In this document: piece after piece, positions 27,841 to 36,827 of the stretch | How the letters are laid out: every line of letters starts with the position of its first letter | How positions within the stretch are numbered: position 1 is the stretch's first letter | Assembly: GCF_010645065.1 (NCBI RefSeq) | Contig: NZ_JAADZW010000001.1 | Coordinates: forward strand, 806,001 to 870,000 | From: Flavobacterium fluviatile | Lineage (GTDB): Bacteria > Bacteroidota > Bacteroidia > Flavobacteriales > Flavobacteriaceae | DNA length: 64,000 nt | Direction of reading: 5' to 3' | Notes under the pieces: generated by a model | Database searches by the model: none | What the model was told of the DNA's origin: nothing | Seen by the model: the letters and a program-made list of their open reading frames with translations, nothing else | Made by a program: the position numbers and the translations under genes

Positions 27841-27957
27841 ATGAAAACTTTCCTGCGCAATAATGGTTTAGGCATCTGTCTTTTTTTAAAGCCGCTCCTC
27901 AAGTCCTGGCCTTCATGCTCTTCATTTGCAAACAGGCGGATGATGGTTACTACTTAA
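27841..27957 (+). pseudogene. decayed remnant of a small membrane protein (possible)
   Basis: A 38-codon frame begins M-K-T-F-L-R-N-N-G-L-G-I-C-L-F, which resembles the N-terminus of short flavobacterial membrane proteins of the DUF6766 type. It then turns into an unlikely Pro/Ser/Cys/Arg-rich tail and stops. In the neighbouring frame the same bases read A-P-Q-V-L-A-F-M-L-F-I, again membrane-like, which suggests an internal deletion with frameshift. The rest of the 342-base gap (27673-28014) holds only the terminator just upstream. Alternatively it is not a gene at all. Confidence 0.3.
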
Positions 27958-28014
27958 CGCTATTCAAATAAATAAACACGGATAAATATTAATCAAACAT
28001 CTTAAAATACAAAT

Positions 28015-28773
28015 ATGGAAAATTTAACGAATTACTTTGGCAGAAATATTAAAGACAAAAGAATTGTTATTACGGGAGGTACAACCGGAATCGGAAAAGC
28101 CATTGCCGATTTATTAGTTTCGCTCGGCGGACGTGTACTCATTTTTGGAAGAGATCAGGAAGATTTCAAAAATGCTATTAATGATATCAAACAGCAATTT
28201 CCTGATGCTGAAATTTACGGTACTCCGGCCGATGTAACCAAAAAAGAAGATATCGATAAAATTCTGAAACTGACTGATGATGAACTTGGCGGCCTGGATA
28301 TCCTTATTAACAATGCTGCTTTACCAGCTGACGGTCTCACAGGAAATACTTACGAAGACTACAAGTATGTAATTGATACTAATATTACCGGATATTTAGC
28401 ATTCGCTGAGGAATCCATTTCAAGGATGAAAAATCAAAAATCCGGACATATCATCAACATTGGTTCTATGAGTGCAGAAACAAAGTCGCCGGAAAGTACT
28501 ATTTACGTTGCTACGAAACAGGCGATACGGGGTTTCAGTACTTCCTTACGCAAAGAAGTCAACTCTTTCAGAATCAAAGTTTCACTTATTGAGCCCGGAG
28601 CCGTTACAAGCGACATGCAGACGGGAACAAAAGAAGAGCATGAGGAAAAAATTGATAAAATGGAAATGCTTAAGGCAGAAGACATTGCGATGAGTGTTTT
28701 ATTCTGTTTGTCTCAGCCTGAAAGATGTGATATTGTAACTATGCAAATACGCCCTCATTTACAAATCATTTAG
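28015..28773 (+). CDS. short-chain dehydrogenase/reductase
   Basis: A 252-residue classical SDR. The NAD(P)-binding motif T-G-G-T-T-G-I-G is at about residues 20-27, the D-V segment at ~75, N-N-A at ~102, the catalytic Ser in I-G-S-M-S-A, and the catalytic Tyr/Lys in Y-V-A-T-K (about 164-168). The E-P-G-A-V-x-S-D segment follows. This reduces or oxidises a carbonyl/alcohol with NAD(P)(H). The substrate cannot be told from sequence. It stands alone upstream of the catalase gene with about 200 bases between them. Confidence 0.85.
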   Translation: MENLTNYFGRNIKDKRIVITGGTTGIGKAIADLLVSLGGRVLIFGRDQEDFKNAINDIKQQFPDAEIYGTPADVTKKEDIDKILKLTDDELGGLDILINNAALPADGLTGNTYEDYKYVIDTNITGYLAFAEESISRMKNQKSGHIINIGSMSAETKSPESTIYVATKQAIRGFSTSLRKEVNSFRIKVSLIEPGAVTSDMQTGTKEEHEEKIDKMEMLKAEDIAMSVLFCLSQPERCDIVTMQIRPHLQII

Positions 28774-28847
28774 TCCAATAAAAAACTTAAATGGTAATTG
28801 TGAAATATAGATTTACAATTCTATAATACATCCGTTTTTATATAAGG

Positions 28848-28855
28848 TAAATTTG
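28848..28855 (+). promoter_or_regulatory. candidate -7 box upstream of catalase
   Basis: TAAATTTG matches TAnnTTTG. It lies about 120 bases before the catalase ATG, with no good -33 TTTG at the expected distance, so the call is tentative. Confidence 0.3.
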
Positions 28856-28973
28856 AAAGAAAATAGAATTCTGTTATATAACTTTCTCTAAATCTGAGTT
28901 ATGACAATTGAATACTAAAAAAACTTCTAACATAACAGGCTTAAATTATAACTTAATAAAATTCATAATCAAT

Positions 28974-31118
28974 ATGAAAAATTTTCAAGATGAAAAACAG
29001 CGGGATTTATCTGTAAACAAATCAGACGGAACCAACAAATTCATGACCACTGATCAGGGTGTTCGCATAAACGATGACAATAATTCACTTAAAAGCGGTG
29101 ACAGAGGTCCTTCACTACTCGAAGATTTTATTTTAAGAGAAAAAATTACCCATTTTGACCATGAACGTATTCCGGAAAGAATTGTACATGCACGTGGTTC
29201 GGGTGCTCATGGCTTTTTTGAGGTAACAAATCCAATTCCGGAATTAACAAAAGCGGGATTCTTAAAAGAAGCAGGATTGAAAACACCTGTTTTTGTTAGA
29301 TTTTCGACTGTTGCCGGTTTTAGAGGTTCTACTGACCTTGCCAGAGATGTACGAGGATTTGCTGTTAAGTTTTACACTCAGGAAGGTATTTATGATTTGG
29401 TAGGAAACAACATTCCTGTATTTTTTATTCAGGATGCTTCGAAATTCCCGGATCTGGTTCATGCTGTAAAACCGGAACCACATAATGAAATACCCCAGGC
29501 CGCATCTGCTCACGACACATTTTGGGACTTTATTTCTTTAATGCCTGAATCAATGCATATGATTATGTGGGCGATGTCTGATCGTGCCATTCCGAGAAGT
29601 TATCGAATGATGGAAGGTTTTGGAGTTCACACTTTCCGATTAATCAATGAAGCAGGAGAATCAACTTTTGTAAAATTCCACTGGAAACCCAAATTAGGAA
29701 CCCATGCTGTAGTCTGGGACGAAGCACAAAAAATATCAGGAAAAAATCCTGACTTTCACAGAGAAGATTTATGGGAAGCTATCGAAATGGGCAATTTCCC
29801 TGAATGGGAATTAGGGATACAGATAATTCCGGAAGAAGATGAACACAAATACGACTTCGATTTACTCGATCCAACGAAAATTGTTCCAGAAGAACTTGTT
29901 CCTGTAACCATAATTGGAAGAATGGTACTCAACAGAAATCCGGACAACTTTTTTGCAGAAACAGAACAAATTGCTTTTCATCCCGGACATGTTGTTCCCG
30001 GAATTGATTTCACAAATGATCCGCTGCTTCAGGGAAGGTTATTTTCATATACAGATACTCAGCTTTCCAGATTAGGCAGTCCTAATTTTCATGAAATACC
30101 CATTAACAGAAGCGTTGCGCCTGTTCACAACAACCAGCGCGACGGGCATATGCGTCAGGAAATCAATAAAGGCCGTGTAAGTTACCATCCGAACTCGCTT
30201 GGAGGCGGATGTCCGTTTCAGGCTAAAATAAGTGAAGGCGGATTTTCAAGTTTTAACGAACGTGTAGATGCACATAAAGTAAGAGAAAGAAGTACGAGCT
30301 TTGCTGACCATTTTAGTCAGGCAAGATTATTTTTTAACAGCCAGACTTCTACCGAAAAAAGCCATATTGTAAGAGCATTGCGATTTGAATTGGGTAAAGT
30401 GGAAACCACTGCCATCAGAGTGAGAATGCTGGGACTTTTATCTCAGGTTGACAGACAGCTGGCTGAACAAGTAGCAATCGGGCTTGGTGCCTCAGTTCCT
30501 TCTACTTTGGAAACCCCAATCAACAAGGGTGTTTCTCCGGAAAACGAAGAAACTTTAAAACATGAGCCTACAAATGCAGAATCATCTGTTAATGCTTCAG
30601 ATGCTCTTTCGATGATTATCAATCCTACCAACTCTCCTACAATAGCCTCAAGAAAAGTAGCAATAATTTGTACCGATGGTGTTTCAGAAGCAAGCGTGAT
30701 GAACATGAAAAATGCTCTTACGAAAGAGGATGCAAAAGGTCTTGTTGTTGCGCCACATCTGGGATCTGTGCTAACTGACTCTGATGGAGCCATTGCGGCA
30801 GACTTTAGTCTCCTGACTGCTTCATCTGTATTGTTTGATGCTGTTTATATTCCTCATGGCATGTCGCTTAATGAATTAGCAGAAGATGATACTGTACTGG
30901 AATTCCTTAATGATGCTTACAAACATTGCAAAGTCATTGGTGCTGATGGCGAGGCTACCAGTCTGTTAAGTGCAGCCCCTTTTGCTTTAAAAATGAGCAA
31001 TGATGATCCGGGAATCATTTTATCGAGTGATTCGGGTAGTGAAACATTTGTACAGGATTTCATAAATGCTATGGCAAATCATCGTGTTTGGGAACGTGAA
31101 CCAAATTTATACAACTAA
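28974..31118 (+). CDS. katE: large-subunit (clade 2) heme catalase with C-terminal DJ-1/PfpI-like domain
   Basis: About 714 residues from the ATG at 28974. An upstream TTG extends the frame by 22 residues without homology. The catalytic His lies in R-I-P-E-R-I-V-H-A-R-G-S-G-A-H-G, the Asn in F-x-Q-D/N-type segments, and the heme-ligand Tyr is expected in the F-S-Y-T-D-T-Q region (about residue 360). Residues ~550-714 form the extra class-I glutamine-amidotransferase-like domain typical of E. coli HPII (KatE): V-A-I-I-C-T-D-G-V-S-E, then V-V-A-P-H-L-G. It disproportionates hydrogen peroxide in the cytoplasm. A DUF892 protein follows by 12 bases, suggesting one stress transcript. Confidence 0.92.
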   Translation: MKNFQDEKQRDLSVNKSDGTNKFMTTDQGVRINDDNNSLKSGDRGPSLLEDFILREKITHFDHERIPERIVHARGSGAHGFFEVTNPIPELTKAGFLKEAGLKTPVFVRFSTVAGFRGSTDLARDVRGFAVKFYTQEGIYDLVGNNIPVFFIQDASKFPDLVHAVKPEPHNEIPQAASAHDTFWDFISLMPESMHMIMWAMSDRAIPRSYRMMEGFGVHTFRLINEAGESTFVKFHWKPKLGTHAVVWDEAQKISGKNPDFHREDLWEAIEMGNFPEWELGIQIIPEEDEHKYDFDLLDPTKIVPEELVPVTIIGRMVLNRNPDNFFAETEQIAFHPGHVVPGIDFTNDPLLQGRLFSYTDTQLSRLGSPNFHEIPINRSVAPVHNNQRDGHMRQEINKGRVSYHPNSLGGGCPFQAKISEGGFSSFNERVDAHKVRERSTSFADHFSQARLFFNSQTSTEKSHIVRALRFELGKVETTAIRVRMLGLLSQVDRQLAEQVAIGLGASVPSTLETPINKGVSPENEETLKHEPTNAESSVNASDALSMIINPTNSPTIASRKVAIICTDGVSEASVMNMKNALTKEDAKGLVVAPHLGSVLTDSDGAIAADFSLLTASSVLFDAVYIPHGMSLNELAEDDTVLEFLNDAYKHCKVIGADGEATSLLSAAPFALKMSNDDPGIILSSDSGSETFVQDFINAMANHRVWEREPNLYN

Positions 31119-31130
31119 AAAAAATAAAAC

Positions 31131-31703
31131 ATGAAAAATTCAGAAAAACCAACTCCAACAAAGGCTGCAGCCAATAAAGACACAAAAAATAACATGGTAC
31201 CACCTTCTGCTGATGCCGCTTCGGAGTTAAGAGATTTATTTATTGACAGTCTTAAAGATATTTACTGGGCTGAGAACGCTCTTGTCAGCACGTTGCCAAA
31301 AATGGCTTCCAACGCAACATCTGCTGCATTGTCCGGAACTATTTTAGAGCATCTTGAAATAACAAAAAATCAGGTTACAAGACTTGAAAACATATTCGGA
31401 CTGCTGGGAGAAAAAGCAGAAGGTAAAAAATGTGAAGCCATGGCCGGACTGATTAAAGAAGGCGACAGCATACTTGAAGAAACTCAGCCGGGCGCTGTAA
31501 GAGATGCAGGAATTATTGCAGCTTCACAAAAAGTTGAACACTATGAAATTGCAACATACGGTACTTTATGCGCTTTTGCAAAAGCACTTGGTGAAAATGA
31601 TGCTGCAAAATTATTGACACAAACCCTGGCAGAAGAAAAAGAAGCCGATTGTCTGCTAAATGACGTAGCGCTAAATGCTGTCAATCTAATTGCTGCTGAA
31701 TAG
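31131..31703 (+). CDS. DUF892 (YciF-like) ferritin-like protein
   Basis: A 190-residue protein. After a ~30-residue polar tail, it has L-R-D-L-F-I-D-S-L-K-D-I-Y-W-A-E-N-A-L, then E-H-L-E-I-T-K-N-Q-V-x-R-L-E-x-I-F-x-L-L-G, then K-V-E-H-Y-E-I-A-x-Y-G-T-L: the four-helix ferritin-like DUF892 fold with its conserved Glu/His ligands. The family is stress-induced and often accompanies catalase genes. Metal-dependent peroxide handling is inferred. It lies 12 bases after the catalase and ends with a terminator. Confidence 0.85.
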   Translation: MKNSEKPTPTKAAANKDTKNNMVPPSADAASELRDLFIDSLKDIYWAENALVSTLPKMASNATSAALSGTILEHLEITKNQVTRLENIFGLLGEKAEGKKCEAMAGLIKEGDSILEETQPGAVRDAGIIAASQKVEHYEIATYGTLCAFAKALGENDAAKLLTQTLAEEKEADCLLNDVALNAVNLIAAE

Positions 31704-31728
31704 AAATTAATTTTCTTCATTTTACTAT

Positions 31729-31760
31729 AAAACATCTGTACATAGTGCAGGTGTTTTTTG
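31729..31760 (+). terminator. Rho-independent terminator after the catalase/DUF892 unit
   Basis: Stem AACATCTG / CAGGTGTT (31731-31738 with 31748-31755, one T-G pair), a 9-base loop and a T run. Located 27 bases after the stop codon. Confidence 0.7.
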
Positions 31761-31804
31761 TATTATATTAATGCGTTTTGGTGAAATTATTTTTCGGTTT
31801 CTAT

Positions 31805-31865
31805 CGCATCAGATATACATTTGTGTAAATCTGCTTTAATCTGTATAAATCTGCGTGAAAAATTA
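31805..31865. repeat. short AATCTG-type repeat scrap
   Basis: The region contains repeated units close to TGTGTAAATCTG, TTTAATCTGTATAAATCTGCGTGAAAA. Similar AATCTG-rich intergenic scraps are common in flavobacterial genomes. They look like remnants of a dispersed element. No open frame overlaps it, and the flanking bases (31761-31984) hold nothing else recognisable. Confidence 0.35.
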
Positions 31866-31984
31866 ATCCCCAAAAAGTATTCCAACCAGATTTTAAAGGA
31901 ATTTTGCAGATTAGATTTAATCTTTGAATGAAGCTATTTTAATTGAATGAACCAACAGTTATCTAAACTATTTTTTCTGAGTGT

Positions 31985-32482
31985 ATGTATAAAACTGCTT
32001 TATCACCACTGGTAGACAATTCCAGCGAAATATTAATACTTGGATCAATGCCAGGTGATCAGTCTATTGCGAAACAGCAATTTTACGGAAACAGGGGAAA
32101 TCATTTCTGGAAGATCATGTTTACTATTTTTAAAGAAAGTTACAGTGTGTCTTACGAGGAGCGGAAAGCCTTTCTGAAAAAACATAAAATTGCCCTCTGG
32201 AATGTACTGTCATCCTGTATGAGGGAAGGTAGCAGCGACGCCAAAATAACGAATGAAACAATAAATGATTTTGTGGATTTCCATAACCAATATCCAAACA
32301 TCAGGCACGTCTTTTTTGAGAGCAAATCGGCCTCAAATTATTTTCATAAATATACAACTCAACACGAAGGAATATCCTATAAAATTCTTCCTTCAACAAG
32401 TGGACTAAATGCCGGAATTTCTTTTGATCAAAAAGTAGAAATGTGGAAAGTGGTTGCACAAACAGCGAATTCTTTGTATTAA
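31985..32482 (+). CDS. DNA-deoxyinosine glycosylase (UDG superfamily family 6)
   Basis: A 165-residue protein. The N-terminal block L-I-L-G-S-M-P-G-D-Q-S-I, then Q-Q-F-Y-G-N-R-G-N-H-F-W matches the hypoxanthine-DNA glycosylase branch of the uracil-DNA-glycosylase superfamily, whose catalytic Asn lies in the G-N-x-F-W segment. The C-terminal L-P-S-T-S-G-L-N-A motif corresponds to the S-P-S-P-x-x-x intercalating loop of the fold. It excises deaminated adenine (hypoxanthine) from DNA. A single-gene unit, 136 bases before the MscS gene. Confidence 0.82.
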   Translation: MYKTALSPLVDNSSEILILGSMPGDQSIAKQQFYGNRGNHFWKIMFTIFKESYSVSYEERKAFLKKHKIALWNVLSSCMREGSSDAKITNETINDFVDFHNQYPNIRHVFFESKSASNYFHKYTTQHEGISYKILPSTSGLNAGISFDQKVEMWKVVAQTANSLY

Positions 32483-32618
32483 TCAGTAGAAATTTATACC
32501 TGAATTTCTATAACATCTTAACTAATTATATAAATAAATTGCCATATCCTGTAAAATCCGCTATTGGTCTCTTTATTAATTTTAATCAATGCAAGCTCAT
32601 AATTTTTAATACCGCTTT

Positions 32619-33422
32619 ATGGAAGAATTTTTCAGAGATATTATAAATCATATCAAGGGTTATTATAACAGCATTGTTGATCTTACCCCAAAACTATTAC
32701 TTGCTTTTGCAGTAGTCTTAATTTCGTGGTTCATAGCCTCCCGAGTAAGAGGATTTGCAGACAGAAGGTTAAAAACGAGGATGCAGGATCCGCTATTAGC
32801 AACTTTTATTGCCAACCTCCTTAAAGCTGTTCTTATTATAATCGGCTTCCTGTTTATGTTTCGTGTTATCGGACTTACCGGTGTAGCACAAAGTATCCTT
32901 GCCGGAGCAGGTATATCAGCCTTTATCATTGGATTTGCCTTGAGGGATATTGGTGAGAATTTTTTGGCGGGTATTCTTCTGGCATTCAAAAGACCATTTT
33001 CTGTAGGTGATATTATTGAAACCAATGGTGTGAAAGGTAAAGTTGAAGCCCTTAATTTACGTGACACTCAAATAATAAGTGCCAGCAAAAACATTTATAT
33101 CCCAAATGCCCTTTTAATCAAAAACACACTTATTAATTTTAACAGTGAAGGCTACTTATTACAGGATTTTACAATTGGGCTTGAATATGGTTCTGATTAC
33201 AGAAAAGCACTGTATCTGATTACTGAAATATTAAAAAAAGACAGTGAAATTGTGGACAAGGATTATTTTAATTCGGCAGTAGTTTCCGGAGTAACAGGGA
33301 GCACTGTTCAGATTAATGTCAGATACTGGGTTAAAACGGATTTATCCATTAGTCAACATCTCTCGGAAATGATTATCAAAGTCACCGAAATGCTGAAGGA
33401 AAACGGATTCAATATCAAATAA
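32619..33422 (+). CDS. MscS-family mechanosensitive ion channel
   Basis: A 267-residue protein with three N-terminal transmembrane helices (about 22-45, 62-85, 90-115). The pore helix region reads G-A-G-I-S-A-F-I-I-G-F-A-L-R-D-I-G-E-N-F, then the beta domain F-S-V-G-D-I-I-E and G-x-V-E-A-L-N-L-R-D-T and I-P-N-A-L-L: the standard MscS order and length. It would release solutes on hypo-osmotic shock. It ends with a strong shared terminator opposite the alcohol dehydrogenase gene. Confidence 0.9.
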   Translation: MEEFFRDIINHIKGYYNSIVDLTPKLLLAFAVVLISWFIASRVRGFADRRLKTRMQDPLLATFIANLLKAVLIIIGFLFMFRVIGLTGVAQSILAGAGISAFIIGFALRDIGENFLAGILLAFKRPFSVGDIIETNGVKGKVEALNLRDTQIISASKNIYIPNALLIKNTLINFNSEGYLLQDFTIGLEYGSDYRKALYLITEILKKDSEIVDKDYFNSAVVSGVTGSTVQINVRYWVKTDLSISQHLSEMIIKVTEMLKENGFNIK

Positions 33423-33443
33423 ATACATCTTATATATAAGATA

Positions 33444-33490
33444 AAAATCCTAATTCTAAGGGTAATTTAGAATTAGGATTTTATTTTTTT
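33444..33490. terminator. bidirectional terminator between convergent genes
   Basis: A perfect 16-base stem AAAATCCTAATTCTAA / TTAGAATTAGGATTTT (33444-33459 with 33467-33482) with a 7-base loop, flanked by A-rich sequence on the left and a T run on the right, so it can serve the MscS gene (+) and the dehydrogenase gene (-). Confidence 0.85.
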
Positions 33491-33495
33491 CAAAA

Positions 33496-34665
33496 TTATT
33501 GCCATGGATCTAAAACAACCTTCACACAGCCGTCTTCTCTCTTTTTGAAAATATCATAAGCATGTGAAATTTCAGATAAGGGCAATCGGTGGGTTATAAT
33601 GTCGTCTAATTTTACCTTACCCTGAACTACATATTCTAAAAGTTTATCGATATGCTTATGTGCCGGGGCCTGCCCTCCCTTAAGAACTATTCCTTTGTCA
33701 AAAAACTGACCAATAGGAAAGTTATCATAGTTTACTCCATAAACACCTAATACTGAAACAATTCCGCTTCTTCTAACGGCACTCATACAGGCTTCAAGAA
33801 CTTTAGTAGATCCTTTTTCAAAATTAACTGTAGCTTTTACGCGATCGACAAAACTACGATCAGGTTCAAAACCTACAGCGTCAATACAAACATCTGCTCC
33901 GCGGCCTTGAGTAAGAGCCCGGATCTGCTCTACTACATCTTTGGCACCATCTTCCCAAAGTATGGTAGTCGCACCCGTTGTTGCTTTAGCTTTGTCAAGT
34001 CTGTATTGCAAAGTGTCCACAATTATTACTTGTCCGGCACCGCGAAGCCATGCACTTTTGGCAGCCATTAAACCCACAGGTCCGGAACCAAATATCGCTA
34101 TAGTTTCACCTCCTTTTACCTCTCCCCAGTCCACTCCTGTATATCCGGTTGGAAAAATATCCGTCAGAAAAAGAACTTCTTCGTCTGTCAGATTCTCAGG
34201 AACCACTCTTGGTCCATAATTGGCATACGGCACACGTACATATTGTGCCTGGCCTCCATCGTATCCACCGTATAAATCGGTATAACCAAAGAGTGCTCCT
34301 CCTTTTTCTGTTAGTATTCCCCCTTCAGGACCATAATTTTCCGGATTGCTATGCTCGCAATTTCCAGGCACATCATGATTGCAGAAAAAACAATTTCCGC
34401 ACGCAATCGGAAAAGGGACTACAACCCTGTCCCCTCTTTTAAGATGGGTTACGGCAGACCCCGTCTCTTCTACTATTCCCATAAACTCATGACCTAAAAC
34501 CATTGGTCTTGGCTGAGGAAAACCACCTGAATAGATGTGTAAATCAGATCCGCAGATTGCAGTTGAAGTTACTTTTAAAATAATATCATCTTTTTCTATT
34601 AGTTTAGGATCATCTACTGTATCGTATTTAATAGATCCTGGTCCGTGTATGACTGCTGCTTTCAT
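33496..34665 (-). CDS. zinc-dependent alcohol dehydrogenase (MDR superfamily)
   Basis: A 389-residue medium-chain dehydrogenase. Catalytic zinc ligands lie in C-G-S-D-L-H and G-H-E-F-M-G. The structural zinc site reads C-G-N-C-F-F-C with a fourth Cys in V-P-G-N-C. The NAD-binding Rossmann motif is G-S-G-P-V-G. The length and insertions near residues 110-140 and 270-300 resemble the glutathione-independent formaldehyde dehydrogenase-like branch, so aldehyde or alcohol detoxification is likely. The substrate is not certain. Transcribed away from the FAD/Rieske gene, with about 200 bases of shared upstream region. Confidence 0.87.
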   Translation of the reverse strand: MKAAVIHGPGSIKYDTVDDPKLIEKDDIILKVTSTAICGSDLHIYSGGFPQPRPMVLGHEFMGIVEETGSAVTHLKRGDRVVVPFPIACGNCFFCNHDVPGNCEHSNPENYGPEGGILTEKGGALFGYTDLYGGYDGGQAQYVRVPYANYGPRVVPENLTDEEVLFLTDIFPTGYTGVDWGEVKGGETIAIFGSGPVGLMAAKSAWLRGAGQVIIVDTLQYRLDKAKATTGATTILWEDGAKDVVEQIRALTQGRGADVCIDAVGFEPDRSFVDRVKATVNFEKGSTKVLEACMSAVRRSGIVSVLGVYGVNYDNFPIGQFFDKGIVLKGGQAPAHKHIDKLLEYVVQGKVKLDDIITHRLPLSEISHAYDIFKKREDGCVKVVLDPWQ

Positions 34666-34814
34666 ATTATGATTTTTAAAATTAAGAAACCCTAAGTAAC
34701 TACTATTAAAGCTATTAGACTTACATTATTTATTATCATTCTTACATAAATACACAACTGGCAATCCTATAAAATTTAAAAATAAAATTGTAAGCATACC
34801 ATATTACTGCACTG

Positions 34815-34822
34815 TAGTTTTG
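34815..34822 (+). promoter_or_regulatory. candidate -7 box for the FAD/Rieske gene
   Basis: TAGTTTTG matches TAnnTTTG. A TTG at 34788-34790 is the nearest -33 candidate, at slightly wide spacing. Transcription would start about 40 bases before the ATG at 34869. Confidence 0.4.
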
Positions 34823-34868
34823 CTATATTAAGATACTTATACTTCTTTTCTTAAATAAAAACAACATT

Positions 34869-36449
34869 ATGGATTCAGATAATACATTAAAAAACTCCAG
34901 TATAACTTCAGGTGAAAATGTTTCATTCTGGATTGATTCTGCGCCTATCATTTCCGGGGATTTGCCAACTCAGGATATTCATACTGAAGTACTTATTATT
35001 GGAGGCGGAATTGCCGGGCTGACCACAGCTTATAAATTGCTCAAAGCAGGAAAAAAAGTAGTAATTGTTGAAGACGGGTTTATTGGCAGCGGCGAAACGG
35101 GGCGTACAACAGCGCATTTGACCAGTGCCTTAGACGATCGTTATTATTTTCTTGAAAACACTTTTGGAGAAGCAGCAGTAAAATTAGCCGCCGAAAGTCA
35201 TGCCGCTGCCATAGATGAAATCGAAAAAATTGTTGCCGATTTAAATATAGATTGTTCTTTTAAAAGAGTGAATGGTTATTTGTTCCTTCATCCAACTGAT
35301 AAAGAAGAAAACTTAGAGAAAGAATTTGAGGCGACTCAAAAGGCTGGATTGAAAACTGCTTTATTAAAAGGAATTCCTGCATTAGCAAATTGTGAAGATC
35401 AGTCTTGCGTAGCTTTTAGCAATCAGGCACAGTTTCATGTATTGCATTATTTGAAAGGCCTTGCTGAAGCTGTTATTTCGCTTGGCGGAATTATTTACAC
35501 CGAAGCTCATGCCGAAGATATTAATAAGAAGGGGGCAAAAGTAAATGGTTTTACTTTTTCTGCAGATCATATCGTTGTGGCCACAAACACTCCTATTAAT
35601 GATATTGTGACTATGCATACGAAGCAGCATGCTTACAGAACGTATGTAATTGCAGGTAAAATTCCGAAAGGAGCCCTTCCCTATTCTCTTTGGTGGGACA
35701 CAGGCGATCAGGAATCAAAATGGGTATCTCAGCCTTATCACTATGTGCGTCTGGAAAGTTTTGACGAACAATACGATTTGCTGATATCGGGAGGAGAAGA
35801 CCATAAAACGGGTCAGGCAGATGAGGAAGACATTTCTGAATCAGCCCGATATGACAGACTCGAAGCATGGACCAGAAATTACTTCCCGATGTTAGGCGAT
35901 GATCTCACTTACAGATGGTCAGGTCAGGTAATGGAACCTGTCGATTCTTTAGGCTTTATGGGAAAAAATCCCGGAGACGAAAATATTTATATCATTACCG
36001 GTGATTCCGGAAATGGTATGACACACACTACAATTGGTGCTATGATTATTTGCGACAGTATTATGGGCATTAAAAACAAGTGGGAAGATCTGTATAATCC
36101 TTCAAGAATTACTTTAAAAGCGACAGGTGATTTTATAAAAGAAGCTGGCAATATGGCTTCACAATACCTGGACTGGATAAGCGGATCCGATATACAAAAC
36201 ACTGCAGATTTACCTGCCGGGCAAGGCGCTATACTTTCTTCAGCATTAAAGAAAATTGCAGTGTATCGTGATTATGACAATACCTTAAAAGCCTTTTCCG
36301 CAGTTTGTCCGCATTTAGGCTGTATTGTACAATGGAATAATGATGAGAAATCTTTTGACTGCCCTTGTCACGGTTCGCGATTTGACTCAGAAGGAACAGT
36401 AATTAATGGTCCGGCACAATCAGATTTGTCTAAAATTCATATTAAATAA
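34869..36449 (+). CDS. FAD-dependent oxidoreductase with C-terminal Rieske [2Fe-2S] domain
   Basis: A 526-residue protein. The dinucleotide-binding motif I-I-G-G-G-I-A-G-L is at about residues 39-47, followed by a D-amino-acid-oxidase-type FAD fold to about 420. A Rieske domain then spans about 435-526 with C-P-H-L-G-C and C-P-C-H-G-S, supplying the two Cys and two His cluster ligands. The DAO-plus-Rieske fusion is a known arrangement in which the cluster passes electrons to or from the flavin. The substrate is unknown. Divergent from the alcohol dehydrogenase. No signal peptide, so cytoplasmic. Confidence 0.88.
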   Translation: MDSDNTLKNSSITSGENVSFWIDSAPIISGDLPTQDIHTEVLIIGGGIAGLTTAYKLLKAGKKVVIVEDGFIGSGETGRTTAHLTSALDDRYYFLENTFGEAAVKLAAESHAAAIDEIEKIVADLNIDCSFKRVNGYLFLHPTDKEENLEKEFEATQKAGLKTALLKGIPALANCEDQSCVAFSNQAQFHVLHYLKGLAEAVISLGGIIYTEAHAEDINKKGAKVNGFTFSADHIVVATNTPINDIVTMHTKQHAYRTYVIAGKIPKGALPYSLWWDTGDQESKWVSQPYHYVRLESFDEQYDLLISGGEDHKTGQADEEDISESARYDRLEAWTRNYFPMLGDDLTYRWSGQVMEPVDSLGFMGKNPGDENIYIITGDSGNGMTHTTIGAMIICDSIMGIKNKWEDLYNPSRITLKATGDFIKEAGNMASQYLDWISGSDIQNTADLPAGQGAILSSALKKIAVYRDYDNTLKAFSAVCPHLGCIVQWNNDEKSFDCPCHGSRFDSEGTVINGPAQSDLSKIHIK

Positions 36450-36454
36450 AAAAC

Positions 36455-36639
36455 ATGAAAGCTATTATAGTTTTGGTTATCTTAAAAATAAAATGACGCT
36501 CTAATACTAAATGCTGACTGAACTTCCTGGGGGACTATCTTGCTAAGAAAACAAAAACGCAACTCCTGAATATTACAATCGAAATTATGTGAAGGATGCC
36601 GAAGCTATATCAGATTCTTTGAAAAAAGCAGCTAAGTAA
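36455..36639 (+). pseudogene. frameshifted remnant of a small secreted/lipoprotein-like gene
   Basis: An ATG at 36455 starts M-K-A-I-I-V-L-V-I-L, like the beginning of a signal peptide, but stops after 13 codons. In a different frame the bases up to 36639 read L-S-C, a stop, then E-N-K-N-A-T-P-E-Y-Y-N-R-N-Y-V-K-D-A-E-A and a short helical tail. This looks like a lipoprotein mature chain broken by at least a frameshift and a nonsense change. The remaining bases to 36827 hold only a candidate promoter. Confidence 0.35.
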
Positions 36640-36735
36640 ATTAAATACATAATTTCTACCTGCTTTTACTTTTTAAACATGTGAATTATACAACACTTAT
36701 TATTTTATTTGTAAGAAATAATTGCTGCTTCATTT

Positions 36736-36743
36736 TATTTTTG
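36736..36743 (+). promoter_or_regulatory. candidate -7 box for the cytidylyltransferase/SET pair
   Basis: TATTTTTG matches TAnnTTTG. TTTG at 36708-36711 is a possible -33 element at a somewhat long spacing. It lies about 85 bases before the ATG at 36828. Confidence 0.35.
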
Positions 36744-36827
36744 TAGCAACTGAATTTTTAATACTATCTACCGAAATTCTTTATAAACCGAATCACAATT
36801 ATTAATAACAAGTAAAAAACAGGTAAG

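Noticed and set aside
32443..32646. 67-residue frame bridging the deoxyinosine glycosylase and MscS genes
   Set aside because: It overlaps both confident genes at its ends and its sequence is not protein-like.
34149..34442. 97-residue + strand frame opposite the alcohol dehydrogenase
   Set aside because: It lies wholly antisense to the zinc-binding region of a well-supported gene; no promoter or start context.
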